Below, one piece after another: positions 1-8,637 of a DNA stretch of 64,000 nt. The translations under genes and the position numbers were made by a program. Under the pieces are notes generated by a model. It saw only the letters and a program-made list of their open reading frames with translations, did no database searches and was not told the origin of the DNA. Every line of letters starts with the position of its first letter. Positions within the stretch are counted from its first letter, which is position 1. Source of the DNA: Leptofilum sp965223285 (GTDB taxonomy: Bacteria; Chloroflexota; Anaerolineae; Promineifilales; Promineifilaceae); assembly GCF_965223285.1 (NCBI RefSeq), contig NZ_OZ244997.1, positions 930,001 through 994,000 of the forward strand, given 5' to 3'.

Positions 1-1136
1 TGTAAGTTGCCCTGATTTTCCACGTGGCCGTCCAGTCGGGCGCGGATGCGGCCGTTGATGTTGTTTTTTAAGGCGGCAATGTGGAGTTGAACAGCTAAAT
101 CGTGCTGGTTGGCTAGATTGGCAAAGCGAGACCAGCGTAGCTCAACGGCCGTTTCCCCATCAATCTCCCACACCAGTCGCCGGTTCAGCGTGCCGTCGCG
201 CAAATCGAGCCAGCGAGCATAATCAGTGATGCCAGGTTGCGTCATGTCGAAGCGACGGCCGTTTACCCAAATCTCTAGCGAAGTCCAGTCTGGAGCATTG
301 GCTAGGCTGGTGAAGACAACCGGGGCGTCGTCGTACAGGCCGTGCACAAAGGTGGCCTGTCGGTCGCCGGGAAAACGCTCTTCCAGCGTGCCGCGCGTGC
401 CCAGGTAGCCGTTGCCAATGGTGAAAATGGTTTCGCGGTGGTGCTGTTTGGCTGGATTAAACTGCGGCTCGACCACGCGCCAAGTGGTGGCACGGAGCAA
501 ATCGGCCAGCGAAATGCCGTCCAGATTGGGCAACACCACTTCGGCTTCACCCACTCGCTCGGCTGGCCCGATGCCAACAGCTACCATCCCGGCGGCGTGG
601 GCAGCATCAATCCCGGCGGCGGCATCTTCCACCACAATGCAGTGGGCGGGCGGCACACCCAGTTCGCGGGCGGTGTGTAAAAAGAGATCGGGATGGGGCT
701 TTTGGCGCACCACGCTGCCACCGTGTGCCAGCGCATCTAACCGGTCGGCAAGGCAAAGCTGTTTGACCACCTGCGGCGAATTTTTGCTGGCCGAGGCCAC
801 GGCAACCTTTAGCCCGGCTTCTTTAAATTCGGCCAGCAGGCTGGTTACTCCCGGCAGCAAATCTTTGGCCGAAACTTGCTCAATCAATGCTTGGTAATGG
901 CTATTTTTGCGAGCCATTAGCTTTTCGGCTTCGGCGTCGGTGACGGAACGGCCGTCCAGCCCCAAAATAAAATCCAACGAGCCGCGCCGGGGAATGCCGC
1001 GCAGCTGCTCGTTATCTTCTCTGGTAAAAAAGATGCCCAACTCATCAGCTAGCTGCTTCCAGGCAAGAAAATGATATTCGGCCGTGTCGGTTAATACGCC
1101 ATCAAGATCAAAGATAATTGCTTCCGGGAATATCAT
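1..1136 (-). CDS. Fused beta-phosphoglucomutase / GH65 sugar phosphorylase (partial)
   Basis: My own minus-strand translation from the ATG at 1136 stays open to the left edge (about 378 codons). Residues 1-220 are a HAD-superfamily beta-phosphoglucomutase: the nucleophile motif DLDGVLTDTAEYH is at the N-terminus, later come SASKNS and the acid motif VEDAAAGIDAA. From about residue 225 the chain continues into the N-terminal beta-sandwich of a GH65 maltose/kojibiose/trehalose phosphorylase (FNPAKQHHRETIFTIGNGYLG in part, then GTRG and LEIWVNGRRF). GH65 enzymes release beta-glucose 1-phosphate from alpha-disaccharides and the mutase converts it to glucose 6-phosphate, so the fusion would couple both steps in the cytoplasm. 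It follows the LacI gene by 5 bp and is probably its target. The GH65 catalytic domain lies outside the window, so the substrate cannot be read. Confidence 0.85.
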   Translation of the reverse strand, partial: MIFPEAIIFDLDGVLTDTAEYHFLAWKQLADELGIFFTREDNEQLRGIPRRGSLDFILGLDGRSVTDAEAEKLMARKNSHYQALIEQVSAKDLLPGVTSLLAEFKEAGLKVAVASASKNSPQVVKQLCLADRLDALAHGGSVVRQKPHPDLFLHTARELGVPPAHCIVVEDAAAGIDAAHAAGMVAVGIGPAERVGEAEVVLPNLDGISLADLLRATTWRVVEPQFNPAKQHHRETIFTIGNGYLGTRGTLEERFPGDRQATFVHGLYDDAPVVFTSLANAPDWTSLEIWVNGRRFDMTQPGITDYARWLDLRDGTLNRRLVWEIDGETAVELRWSRFANLANQHDLAVQLHIAALKNNINGRIRARLDGHVENQGNL

Positions 1137-1141
1137 CTGGT

Positions 1142-2167
1142 TTAAGCCTCGCTCGATTTGCGGATGATGAGTTTGGGTTTTAATAAAGTCTGTTTTTCAG
1201 AAATTGATTCGCTGTTAATTTGTTGGAGGAGTTTTTCGATGACCAAATCACCCGCTTCGCGGATGGGCTGCTGCACGGTGGTAAGGGGCGGGAATAAAAA
1301 TTCGCTCATTGGCAGATTGTCGTAGCCCGTAATGGCAAAATTAGCACCTACTTGCAACCCTTGAGCCAGCGCAGCGTTCATAGCCCCGATCGCAATTTGA
1401 TCGCTCACACAGGCAACAGCCGTTGGCCGGTCGGCTTCTGGCAATGTCAGGAGTTGGCTCAACAGTTGGTAACCCACCTGCACCCTGTTTTCGCCACGCA
1501 CAATCCAATCGGAATGAACCGGTAACCCAGCCTGCGTCATTTGCTTGAAGTAGCCATTTTCCCGCTCTTCACCGGCGCGAGAGCCTTCTGGCCAGGTAAT
1601 TAGACCAATCTTGGTGTGGCCTTGCTGCTGTAGATGAGCCGTTACTTGCTCCATGCCGTTACTGCCGTCCACATCGACCCAACAAAAATCCCAATCGTCG
1701 TTAGCACGGCCAAAGCAGGCAAAGGGGATGTTCGCTTCCATAAGAAAGTTGATGCGGGGGTCGTTGTCGTTGGTGTCAGCCAAAATGAACCCTTCCACCT
1801 GACGACGGGCGTAAAGTTCTCGATAAATGGCAATCGTTTTTTCAATATTTTCTTCGATCAGGAAGGTGAGTAGGTGGAAATCGTTTTGTTCGGCGCGCTG
1901 CACGGCACTGTACAAAAAATGATTTAGTACGGGGTGGGGGCTATCGTCGCCGCCTTGCAGCCAGCCATAGCCAATCAAGTTGGAAGATTGGGTGCGCAAG
2001 TTGCGGGCGGCCGTGTTGGGTCGGTAGCCGAGTTTGGTAACGGCCGTTTCGATCCGAACTTGGGTGTCTGGGGTCACCTTAATTTGGCCGCGCAGCACCT
2101 TCGAGACGGTTTGGTAACTAACGCCAGCTTCTTTGGCAACATCTTTTAGGGTTACTTTTGTATTCAT
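1142..2167 (-). CDS. LacI-family transcriptional regulator
   Basis: A LacI/GalR repressor of about 341 residues. The helix-turn-helix and hinge lie at residues 4-25 (TLKDVAKEAGVSYQTVSKVL), followed by a periplasmic-binding-protein-like sensor domain (SNLIGYGW early; FAITGYDNLPMSEFLFPPL and TTVQQP near the end). I chose the ATG at 2167, not the longer reading from 2254, because it has a good ribosome site (GGAGGAAGA) and starts just before the helix-turn-helix. The longer version would also place the operator inside the gene. It lies 5 bp upstream of the phosphoglucomutase/GH65 fusion, which implies control of alpha-glucoside phosphorolysis and autoregulation. The inducer is unknown. Confidence 0.9.
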   Translation of the reverse strand: MNTKVTLKDVAKEAGVSYQTVSKVLRGQIKVTPDTQVRIETAVTKLGYRPNTAARNLRTQSSNLIGYGWLQGGDDSPHPVLNHFLYSAVQRAEQNDFHLLTFLIEENIEKTIAIYRELYARRQVEGFILADTNDNDPRINFLMEANIPFACFGRANDDWDFCWVDVDGSNGMEQVTAHLQQQGHTKIGLITWPEGSRAGEERENGYFKQMTQAGLPVHSDWIVRGENRVQVGYQLLSQLLTLPEADRPTAVACVSDQIAIGAMNAALAQGLQVGANFAITGYDNLPMSEFLFPPLTTVQQPIREAGDLVIEKLLQQINSESISEKQTLLKPKLIIRKSSEA

Positions 2168-2180
2168 TTCTTCCTCCGAT

Positions 2181-2204
2181 GCGAACGTTCGCGCGAACGT
2201 TCGC
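2181..2204 (-). promoter_or_regulatory. Doubled LacI-type operator
   Basis: Two directly abutting copies of the perfect 12-bp palindrome GCGAACGTTCGC (2181-2192 and 2193-2204). The central CG dyad is typical of LacI/GalR operators. The site lies between the predicted -10 box and the ribosome site of the lacI-like gene, where binding would block transcription of the regulator and the GH65 fusion. The tandem arrangement could bind two dimers side by side on one helix face, which is unusual. Confidence 0.8.
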
Positions 2205-2208
2205 TTAA

Positions 2209-2238
2209 ATGTTACTATACACCCTGTCCAACTGTCAA
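2209..2238 (-). promoter_or_regulatory. Promoter of the lacI-GH65 operon
   Basis: On the minus strand TTGACA (2238-2233) and TAACAT (2214-2209) are separated by 18 bp. Transcription would start inside the doubled operator, consistent with repression. Confidence 0.55.
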
Positions 2239-2244
2239 GATCAA

Positions 2245-2273
2245 TTTTGTGCAAAAATGAACTTTGCTAAAAT
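2245..2273 (+). promoter_or_regulatory. Possible leaderless promoter of the DUF309 gene
   Basis: TTTTGT (2245-2250), a 17-bp spacer, then TAAAAT (2268-2273). The ATG at 2280 is only 7 bp beyond the -10 box and has no ribosome-binding site, so the transcript would begin at or very near the start codon. Confidence 0.4.
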
Positions 2274-2279
2274 AAAAGC

Positions 2280-3131
2280 ATGAACGATTCAACAAATGCT
2301 CCCCTTGTTGTGGCCTTTGTGGCTGATTTAATGTTTACTACCCGCATTCAGGCGGTGATTGCTCATCTCGGTTGGCGCGTTGAGTGGATAGAAACGGCCG
2401 TTTCTGTCGGCCCCGTGCATTCGCCACCTCAACATGAACGCCCTGGCGAATCATTGCACGGCACTGAGGGCAAGCTGTTTGAGCAAATTACCAGTTGGCA
2501 GCCCGCACTGCTGTTGTTTGACCTCACCAATCAGCAAATCCCCTGGCGTCGCTGGCTGCCTATCCTGAAATCATCACCAGCGACGCGTCGCTTGCCCATT
2601 TTGGCATTTGGGCTGCATGAAGACGCAGCAACGATGCAAGATGCCAAGAAGTTGGGTGCCAACTGGGTGATGGGGCGTTCTCGCTTTACCTCAGCGATGC
2701 CCAAGCTACTGCAACGGTATGCTCGCATTCCCGACCATGATGCCTTGGCAGCTAGCTGTGCAGAGCCGTTGGCCGAGTTAGCCAGAGAGGGGATTGCCCT
2801 TTTTAACCAGGGTGAATATTACAAATGCCACGATGCGTTGGAAGAGGCATGGAAACAAGATAAAAGCCCAGCACGAGAACTGTATCGCGGCATTTTGCAG
2901 GTCGGTATTGCCTATTATCAAATTCAGCGGGGTAATTATCGGGGAGCCGTGAAGATGTTGCTGCGACTGCGGCAGTGGCTCGAGCCGCTGCCGCCCGTTT
3001 GCCGTGGGGTCAACATTGCCAAGCTACGCCGAAATGCGGCCGAGGTACAGACAATCATTACGGAGTTGGGGCCGGAGCGAATTGGGGAATTTGATACGGC
3101 CATTATCCAATCCATTGAATACGTAGACTGA
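2280..3131 (+). CDS. DUF309 protein with receiver-like N-terminal domain
   Basis: 283 residues in two parts. Residues 1-145 resemble a response-regulator receiver fold (hydrophobic strand VVAFVADL, central LLLFDLTNQ, then LPILAFGLHED and KKLGANWVM), but the usual acidic pair near the N-terminus is not conserved, so it is probably a pseudo-receiver. Residues 165-260 are a clear DUF309 domain: ALFNQGEYYKCHDALEEAW, LYRGILQVGIAYY and RGNYRGAVKML. DUF309 is a helical domain of unknown biochemical role. The gene is divergent from the lacI operon with only about 110 bp between the starts. The linker near residue 40 contains one of the ACGGCCGT palindromes, read as ETAV. Function unknown. Confidence 0.8.
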   Translation: MNDSTNAPLVVAFVADLMFTTRIQAVIAHLGWRVEWIETAVSVGPVHSPPQHERPGESLHGTEGKLFEQITSWQPALLLFDLTNQQIPWRRWLPILKSSPATRRLPILAFGLHEDAATMQDAKKLGANWVMGRSRFTSAMPKLLQRYARIPDHDALAASCAEPLAELAREGIALFNQGEYYKCHDALEEAWKQDKSPARELYRGILQVGIAYYQIQRGNYRGAVKMLLRLRQWLEPLPPVCRGVNIAKLRRNAAEVQTIITELGPERIGEFDTAIIQSIEYVD

Positions 3132-3134
3132 TCA

Positions 3135-3325
3135 AAGCGTGCCGCTTTTTCCAGCATGAAGGGCAGGTCTGCTTCAGCCGGCACTACAAACGGTTGGGCT
3201 TGTGGCAACCCAGCCTCTGCACAGGTGGCATGAAAACCGCGTAGGCGCTCCACAAAGCTAGGCGTAATCTCAGGATTTTGCGTGTAGCCAGCGAGTACCC
3301 CCAAGGCACTGGATGAGGCCGCCAT
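3135..3325 (-). pseudogene. Remnant of a LacI-type sensor domain (probable)
   Basis: The minus-strand reading from about 3325 gives a peptide with SSALGVLAGY, VERLRGFHATCAEAGLP and FVVPAE. This fits the middle of a LacI/GalR effector-binding domain, where RLxGFxxAxxEAGLP is common. No helix-turn-helix precedes it, and the similarity stops at about 3135, immediately after the stop of the DUF309 gene. It therefore looks like an internal piece of a lost regulator. The assignment rests on motif memory only; another periplasmic-binding-fold protein is possible. Confidence 0.4.
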
Positions 3326-3348
3326 GATTGATGGGGCGGGGCAACTCC

Positions 3349-3504
3349 AATAAGTTTGCGATGGGGCTGTTTGAACGGCCGTTCGCCACCACGTCGGTTG
3401 ATTTTGTCGGCTGCCCAGACCATCGTGTGCTGGCCGCGCAGGCGGTGCAGCAATCGGCCGTTTTGCTCAAAAATGACGAAGATCTGTCGCCGCTACCTCC
3501 TCGT
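3349..3504 (+). pseudogene. Remnant of a GH3 beta-glucosidase
   Basis: The plus-strand reading contains KFAMGLFERPF, VGCPDHRVLAAQAVQQSAVLLKN in two pieces, and DLSPLPP. This is the segment joining the TIM barrel to the second domain of GH3 beta-glucosidases (KxxLGLFExP, then AxxAVxxSxVLLKN, then LLPL). Nothing upstream or downstream continues the family: an in-frame stop lies just before 3328 and similarity is lost after 3504. It is an internal fragment of about 50 residues of an originally 600-800-residue enzyme. Lying beside a LacI-like fragment and an intact lacI/GH65 operon, it suggests a former glucoside-utilisation cluster that has decayed. Confidence 0.75.
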
Positions 3505-3556
3505 ACCGGATTGAAGGAGCGTTGCAGGCTGACGGTAAGGGCGAGTCCATAGGATA

Positions 3557-5464
3557 CTAGCCCGACGCTTCTTCATCAGGTTTTTCTTTCACCGTTGGTT
3601 GAATCTCGATGCCCGATTCGCTGGCGCATCTCTCAAACCAATCCATTGTTTGGCGTACGTTGATGATGCCTGCGCCCAGCGCGGTGTCATTATTGGCGGC
3701 GGGCATTGCACCACATTCAATAATTTTTCGCACTTGCGTGGGCGTGAGTTGCCAATTCCCTTTTTGCAACACGAGTGCAGCCAGGCCAGCAACCATCGGC
3801 GCGGCAAAAGATGAGCCGTGCCAGTAAATATAATTGGAGGCACCGTCACCATTTTTAAAGGCAACGGGCTGCAACACAGGGCCAATGACACCGGTAGAGC
3901 AATCTTCGTCGTTACATTCGCTCAACGTAGGTTGGCATTTTTCCACAATGCGGTGGCGCTGGCGCAAATTTGCAGAAAATAGCCGGAAACCATTCTGCAA
4001 TATGGGCCAGAAGCCTTGCTTTACCACCGTCCCACCATCCCCACCAGGAGCTGCAATATCACCCTGGTTCGAGAAGCAAGAACGGCGATTTTCCTGGTTG
4101 CTTGCGGCGACGCCAATAACCGAGGGCCAGTATGCGGGCAAGTTTGCCGCTTCGGGCTGGGATGATTCTGCTGAATCGTTGCCAGACGCGGCTACTACGG
4201 TGACATTCAGGCAATTTGCCAGCTGCATCATCAGTTGCAGCATCTCCACCTGTTTGGGTAGTTGAACACCAACCCAATCTGGTGGAATGCGGATGCCCAG
4301 GCTGAGATTGATAACCGTGGCCATTTTTTCCTCTGGCATCTCATCATTGAGATCGGCCGTTTCAACAAGAAAGTTGAACAGTTCGCGCAGCAGCAAAAAC
4401 AGGTCGCCCCGATTGTCTGGCCCCAGCACGCGGCAAAGCCGGATGTTTGCCTCTGGAGCAATGGCGTTTACCATGCCGGCAACAAACAAACCGTGGTCCC
4501 GTACGTCCAATTTTTTATCGTCTGGAATGGCTGATTGCAGCTCGGCCGACCCATTGGGATGCACCAGCTGTAATCTTAACGCCTGAGTTGGTGCTAGTTC
4601 TGGAACATTAATGGTTTGCGCTTGATTGGCCGGTACGGCCGTATCTGGGTAGGGCGATGTATCAAAGATGCCAACGCTTACTTTTTGCCCGGTCATGCCA
4701 GAACGGCCGTCCAGTTCAATGGTTTTGAAGGCCCACTGAGAAGCAAAAAAGCCAGGCAAAGCGGCTGTCATCGCCCCATTGGTAGAACTGCCGCCAACAT
4801 CCCAGGGCGAGCCACCAACATCCCAAGGCGAGCCACCAACATCCCATGGTGAGCCGCCAACATCCCAAGGCGAGCCACCAACGTCCCAGGGTGAGCCACC
4901 AACATCCCAAGGTGAACCACCAACGTCCCAGGGCGAGCCTGTGAGCCAGTTTGGTTCCACGCGAATTTGATTGCCCGCACCTGCCAATTGCTGCAAAAGC
5001 CGGATGGCACGGGTAACATCCGGGCGACTGCCACCCAGGCGATACAAAACAATCACAAACTCTTGGGAAGCATATTTGTAGCAGTCATTTAGGCAGTCCA
5101 GTACTTCCACTGGCAGGCTACCAAAGGTAAGGCGCATGGGCTGGTTTAACTCATCCAGCACTACTTCCAATTGCAGATTGGCTTGCTGGTTGGCGGTAGT
5201 AATCAGCCGCTCAACCGCGTTCAATGCACCACTGACAATGATCTGATCCTGAACCAGATACTCTTCTTCTGGATAAAAATTCGGGTAGATTTGCCGTCGA
5301 AAAAGAACCAGCAGCAATAGCAGCAGTAGAATGACAATTAGCAGCCAAATTGGGGCCTCTAACACGGCTGCAACAATGCCCAACAGCACCAGCAGAACGA
5401 GTACCCAACGGTAAACTGCGGGGCGAACCAGATAAAATCTGGTCAGATAGTACAAGTAACGCAT
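3557..5464 (-). CDS. Membrane-anchored S8 subtilase with GSPWDVG repeats
   Basis: 635 residues. Residues 15-55 form two hydrophobic helices ending in FRRQIYP, so the protein is probably membrane-inserted. Residues 60-175 are an unassigned alpha/beta region. Residues 175-225 are seven tandem GSPWDVG repeats. From about 230 comes a subtilisin-like domain with the catalytic triad visible: Asp in VGIFDTSPYPD (near 268), His in DHGLFVAGM (near 323) and Ser in HGSSFAAPMVAG (near 552), with oxyanion Asn in VAASGND. No signal peptidase site is evident. A strong ribosome site (GGAGGAGA) precedes the ATG. It is the last gene of a sigma / zinc-finger / CHAT / subtilase operon, so proteolysis is probably the output of that regulon. 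Substrate unknown. Confidence 0.9.
   Translation of the reverse strand: MRYLYYLTRFYLVRPAVYRWVLVLLVLLGIVAAVLEAPIWLLIVILLLLLLLVLFRRQIYPNFYPEEEYLVQDQIIVSGALNAVERLITTANQQANLQLEVVLDELNQPMRLTFGSLPVEVLDCLNDCYKYASQEFVIVLYRLGGSRPDVTRAIRLLQQLAGAGNQIRVEPNWLTGSPWDVGGSPWDVGGSPWDVGGSPWDVGGSPWDVGGSPWDVGGSPWDVGGSSTNGAMTAALPGFFASQWAFKTIELDGRSGMTGQKVSVGIFDTSPYPDTAVPANQAQTINVPELAPTQALRLQLVHPNGSAELQSAIPDDKKLDVRDHGLFVAGMVNAIAPEANIRLCRVLGPDNRGDLFLLLRELFNFLVETADLNDEMPEEKMATVINLSLGIRIPPDWVGVQLPKQVEMLQLMMQLANCLNVTVVAASGNDSAESSQPEAANLPAYWPSVIGVAASNQENRRSCFSNQGDIAAPGGDGGTVVKQGFWPILQNGFRLFSANLRQRHRIVEKCQPTLSECNDEDCSTGVIGPVLQPVAFKNGDGASNYIYWHGSSFAAPMVAGLAALVLQKGNWQLTPTQVRKIIECGAMPAANNDTALGAGIINVRQTMDWFERCASESGIEIQPTVKEKPDEEASG
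4794..4940 (-). repeat. Seven tandem 21-bp repeats encoding GSPWDVG
   Basis: Seven in-frame units beginning at 4794, 4815, 4836, 4857, 4878, 4899 and 4920. They differ only at synonymous positions (aaggcg, agggcg, atggtg and similar), so the heptapeptide is perfectly conserved while the DNA has drifted. That indicates selection on the peptide, not a recent slippage event. There are no spacers, so this is not a CRISPR array. Confidence 0.95.
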
Positions 5465-5581
5465 CTACTCTCCTCCTTCTTGAATCATTTATCATATCAA
5501 TACGCATATGAACGTAGACGACACCATAATTCCGTTGCGCTTGTTGGAATTGAGAATTGTTTGCTACGAGGAAAGGCTAAT

Positions 5582-8500
5582 TTATAGTGGGCCAGCGTTA
5601 CCAACCAGGAAAAAGGGTGCCCAAAAGTAAGGATGCTGGTACATTGCCGGGTAGTCGCCATTTGTGAGTAAGTGCAATTGAGCCAGCCGCAAGGATGTGC
5701 CTTTAGTGTGATTATTCGCTATGGCTTCATAAAACAGGTTCATGAGAACGGCCGTTGACGAATCTTCCACTGCCCACAACGTAGAAACCAATGAAGCCGC
5801 ACCTGCCGACAGGAAAGCCCGCATCAGCCCCAGTAGTTCATCACCACCACCCACCACACTGCGCCCCGTCTGGCAGGCACTCAAAGTTACCAAAGATGCC
5901 CGCAGTCGCAGATTGAAAATGTCCAGCGTGGTCAACCAGCCATCGGCTAACACCAGGCCAGAGAATAGTGGGCTGTCTGGCCGAAAGTCGCCGTGGGTGG
6001 CCAGGTGCAAGATGGTTGATTGTTCAGCCGCTTGCTTTACACGTTTCAGACTTGCCTCTTTTTCGATGATTGCCTTACCCTGCCACCGTTCGGCTATGTT
6101 GCTGGCCTCGGTAACTGCATGGGGGAGGCGGCCTTCATAAGAACTGCCAACGGCCGTAATGACATGATCATTGCCATTATTTGTTGCTGATTGGCTGTAG
6201 CCCAACATGCTAGAGCCTGGCAAATAGCTTAGTTCATGAGACTGAATGAGGTACTCCCGGCCATCGTACAGCGCATGAAACGGCAAATAGTGCAGTGAAC
6301 CGTGTGGAATCACAATCAGTTTTTCATAATTTGCAATTTTGGTAGCGATTGGTTCCAGCAATATTTGGTAAAGTTTGTGCAAAATGCCTTGAATATTTTT
6401 TACGGAGAGCTTAATTTGCGCTGCATTACTTTTGGCGACAGCTTTTATATTGAGTTGGAAGAGCTGGAGCAGGTTTTGCACCTGTTGCATATTGCCTTCT
6501 AGCCAAAACGCTTCCACAGCATTTTGGGTTACCAGGAAAAGTACCAATTGTCCTCTGACGCTGAAATATTCGAGCAGCAAGCAGTTTTCGGGTAAGTGAG
6601 GTTGGGCGGGCATCGTTTGCACCTGCCACAAAGTGGCATCACGCGCGTAATCTGCATTGCGGATCAGTAGCGTATGCCACAATGTGGTGATTTGTTTCTC
6701 CAAATCCAGAACAGCTTGCCCAACCCTGTGTTGTGCAGATAGAGCCTCATCAGCACCGCCCCGCTGTCCGGGTTCCTCACTGGTAGCCCAACGGCGGTAA
6801 AGTCGGTCGCGCTCGCGGCGCAGGCTGAGTAACTTGTCTACAATGGGTTGATCCTCTGGGCTGCGGGCTTCGATACGCAAGTTGAGGCGATGGGCCAGCA
6901 TGTCTTGCAGTGCTCTTGATTTGGCGCGCTCGCAATATTCCAGACCTTTTTCTGGCTGTTGCAGCTCCAGGCAAATGGAGACGGCGTCTTCGTAGATTTG
7001 CTCTTTGTCAGCTACAAAATCGGCGCGGAACTCAATCATGAGACGGCCGTACATTTGCTCTAGTTCTTGAATGGCGGCATCCAATCGAGCCAAGGCTAAT
7101 TGCGGTGCGTTTTGTTTGCTGGCCAGCGAACCTTGCAAGTATTGCGCCTGATAGTTCAGGGCAGGCAGCGTGTGTCGCTGGCCAATTTGCAGGGCTGCAT
7201 GCGCCCAATTGGCAGCCTCTGCCAGATTGCTGAGCTGCATGGCCGCCTTGGCTGCCGTGAGGTACGCACGCGCTTGCCCGATTGGTAGCTGGTAGGTTTC
7301 AAATAGTTTGGCGCAGCGGAGTGCTTGCTGCAAAGCGGCCTCAATTTTTCCCTGCCACAGCCAAACGGCCGCTTCTTGCAAATCGGTATCAGCAATAGCC
7401 ACCTCATTGTTCTCTGCCTGGAATTGGGCGCGTGCCTGCGCCAGTGAGTTTAAGGCGGCATCATAATCTTGCAAACCTACGTAGGCAATTGCCTCATTCA
7501 GAAACGCGTGCCCCATTTCTAGCTGGGTACCTAGCTCGGCAAAAATTTGGCGGCATTCCCGACATTTTTCCAGCACATCAGTGTAGCGGCGCAGTTGCAA
7601 GAGGCAGTCGCTGGTGAAAATTTCTACCATCATGGCATCCCGCTGACGGCCGTCTGCCAAATAGGTGGTGCGGGCTTCATCAAGCAGTGCCATCGCCTCG
7701 TTGTATCGACCCAGCACAAAATAAGTTATAGCCAAATTTTGCTGTGCTCGGGCTACGCCCACTATCTGTTGATTGGCGTGATAACCAGCCATTGCTTGTT
7801 GTAAGGATTCTATGGATTCGTCGAAGCGGCCTAAATTCCGCAAAACAATTGCCTGGTTAATGCGAATCATGGGCAAGGTTTGTTTGCCAGATTGATCAAG
7901 CCTCTCGGATAACTCAAACGCGCGGTTAAACTGTTGGAGGGCATCTTGGTCATTGCCAAGACGGCCGTAAATGATGCCCATGTTCATCGTTACAACGGCC
8001 AGAGCAGGCCAATCTTTTTCGTCTGTCAAAACTGAACTGGCCCATTTTCCCGTGTTTAACGCCTCATCGGCCTGCCCCAAACTGGCCAGCGACCAGATTT
8101 TGCCAGTTTGTGACAACGCTTCTTCATAAACCATGCCCAAACGCCGATAGATGTCGGCAGCTTGCTCATAAAAAGCAATCCCTTTAGGGTGATCCCCATA
8201 GCCAAGGGCGTGAATATTGCCTCTGGCACGATAGCTGAGTGCTTTTATGCGCACATCGTCGCATAGTTCCCCCATCCTTTCCATCAGGTCGGCGAACTGG
8301 GTGCTATTCTCCAGGTTGATCCGCAGATTTCTATCAGCTTGCTTTTTTAGCAGGTTGGCTAAATGGTTGCGTCGGGTTTTGTCAAACGTGGGGACAATTT
8401 TGTCAAGCCAAAAATGCCGCTCAGTTGAATTGGCGGCAGCTATTAGATGTTTTACAAGTTGTTCGGGTGTATTTGCTTGGAGAACGGCCGTTTCATGCCC

Positions 8501-8599
8501 AAGCGGGTGTTCTCTCACAGTATCAATCACTTTGTTCAATCCTTCACTGAAACAGCTCTTCAGTGGTAAATGTGGGCACTTTGTTTGCTGTATGTGCAA
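5582..8599 (-). CDS. TPR-CHAT caspase-like protease
   Basis: About 1005 residues. Residues 110-560 are degenerate tetratricopeptide repeats (for example GNIHALGYGDHPKGIAFYEQA and LGRYNEAMALLDEA); residues 690-1005 form a CHAT domain, a clan CD (caspase/separase) protease. The His of HLATHGDFRPDSP (near 869) and the Cys of LSACQTGRSVVGGGDE (near 908) are both present, so it should be active. CHAT proteins are used in bacterial conflict and programmed-death systems, often with TPRs sensing a partner. The start is uncertain: an in-frame stop precedes the TTG at 8599, no ATG occurs for about 100 codons, and a GTG at 8530 has a better ribosome site (GAAGGA). It lies between the zinc-finger protein and the subtilase, 117 bp before the latter. 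Confidence 0.88.
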   Translation of the reverse strand: MHIQQTKCPHLPLKSCFSEGLNKVIDTVREHPLGHETAVLQANTPEQLVKHLIAAANSTERHFWLDKIVPTFDKTRRNHLANLLKKQADRNLRINLENSTQFADLMERMGELCDDVRIKALSYRARGNIHALGYGDHPKGIAFYEQAADIYRRLGMVYEEALSQTGKIWSLASLGQADEALNTGKWASSVLTDEKDWPALAVVTMNMGIIYGRLGNDQDALQQFNRAFELSERLDQSGKQTLPMIRINQAIVLRNLGRFDESIESLQQAMAGYHANQQIVGVARAQQNLAITYFVLGRYNEAMALLDEARTTYLADGRQRDAMMVEIFTSDCLLQLRRYTDVLEKCRECRQIFAELGTQLEMGHAFLNEAIAYVGLQDYDAALNSLAQARAQFQAENNEVAIADTDLQEAAVWLWQGKIEAALQQALRCAKLFETYQLPIGQARAYLTAAKAAMQLSNLAEAANWAHAALQIGQRHTLPALNYQAQYLQGSLASKQNAPQLALARLDAAIQELEQMYGRLMIEFRADFVADKEQIYEDAVSICLELQQPEKGLEYCERAKSRALQDMLAHRLNLRIEARSPEDQPIVDKLLSLRRERDRLYRRWATSEEPGQRGGADEALSAQHRVGQAVLDLEKQITTLWHTLLIRNADYARDATLWQVQTMPAQPHLPENCLLLEYFSVRGQLVLFLVTQNAVEAFWLEGNMQQVQNLLQLFQLNIKAVAKSNAAQIKLSVKNIQGILHKLYQILLEPIATKIANYEKLIVIPHGSLHYLPFHALYDGREYLIQSHELSYLPGSSMLGYSQSATNNGNDHVITAVGSSYEGRLPHAVTEASNIAERWQGKAIIEKEASLKRVKQAAEQSTILHLATHGDFRPDSPLFSGLVLADGWLTTLDIFNLRLRASLVTLSACQTGRSVVGGGDELLGLMRAFLSAGAASLVSTLWAVEDSSTAVLMNLFYEAIANNHTKGTSLRLAQLHLLTNGDYPAMYQHPYFWAPFFLVGNAGPL

Positions 8600-8637
8600 T
8601 TATGAACAGGAATTGAAATGATTTTATGATTGCATAG

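Noticed and set aside
2936..3325. 129-residue minus-strand gene as an intact protein
   Set aside because: Its second half is antisense to the DUF309 coding region; only the part beyond 3135 looks like a real, broken protein.
4794..4940. Regular 21-bp repeats resembling a CRISPR array
   Set aside because: The units abut without spacers and encode an in-frame heptapeptide in the subtilase.
4779..4970. Plus-strand reading with repeated PPTSQGE
   Set aside because: It is the reverse-strand shadow of the subtilase repeat; no ribosome site or promoter.
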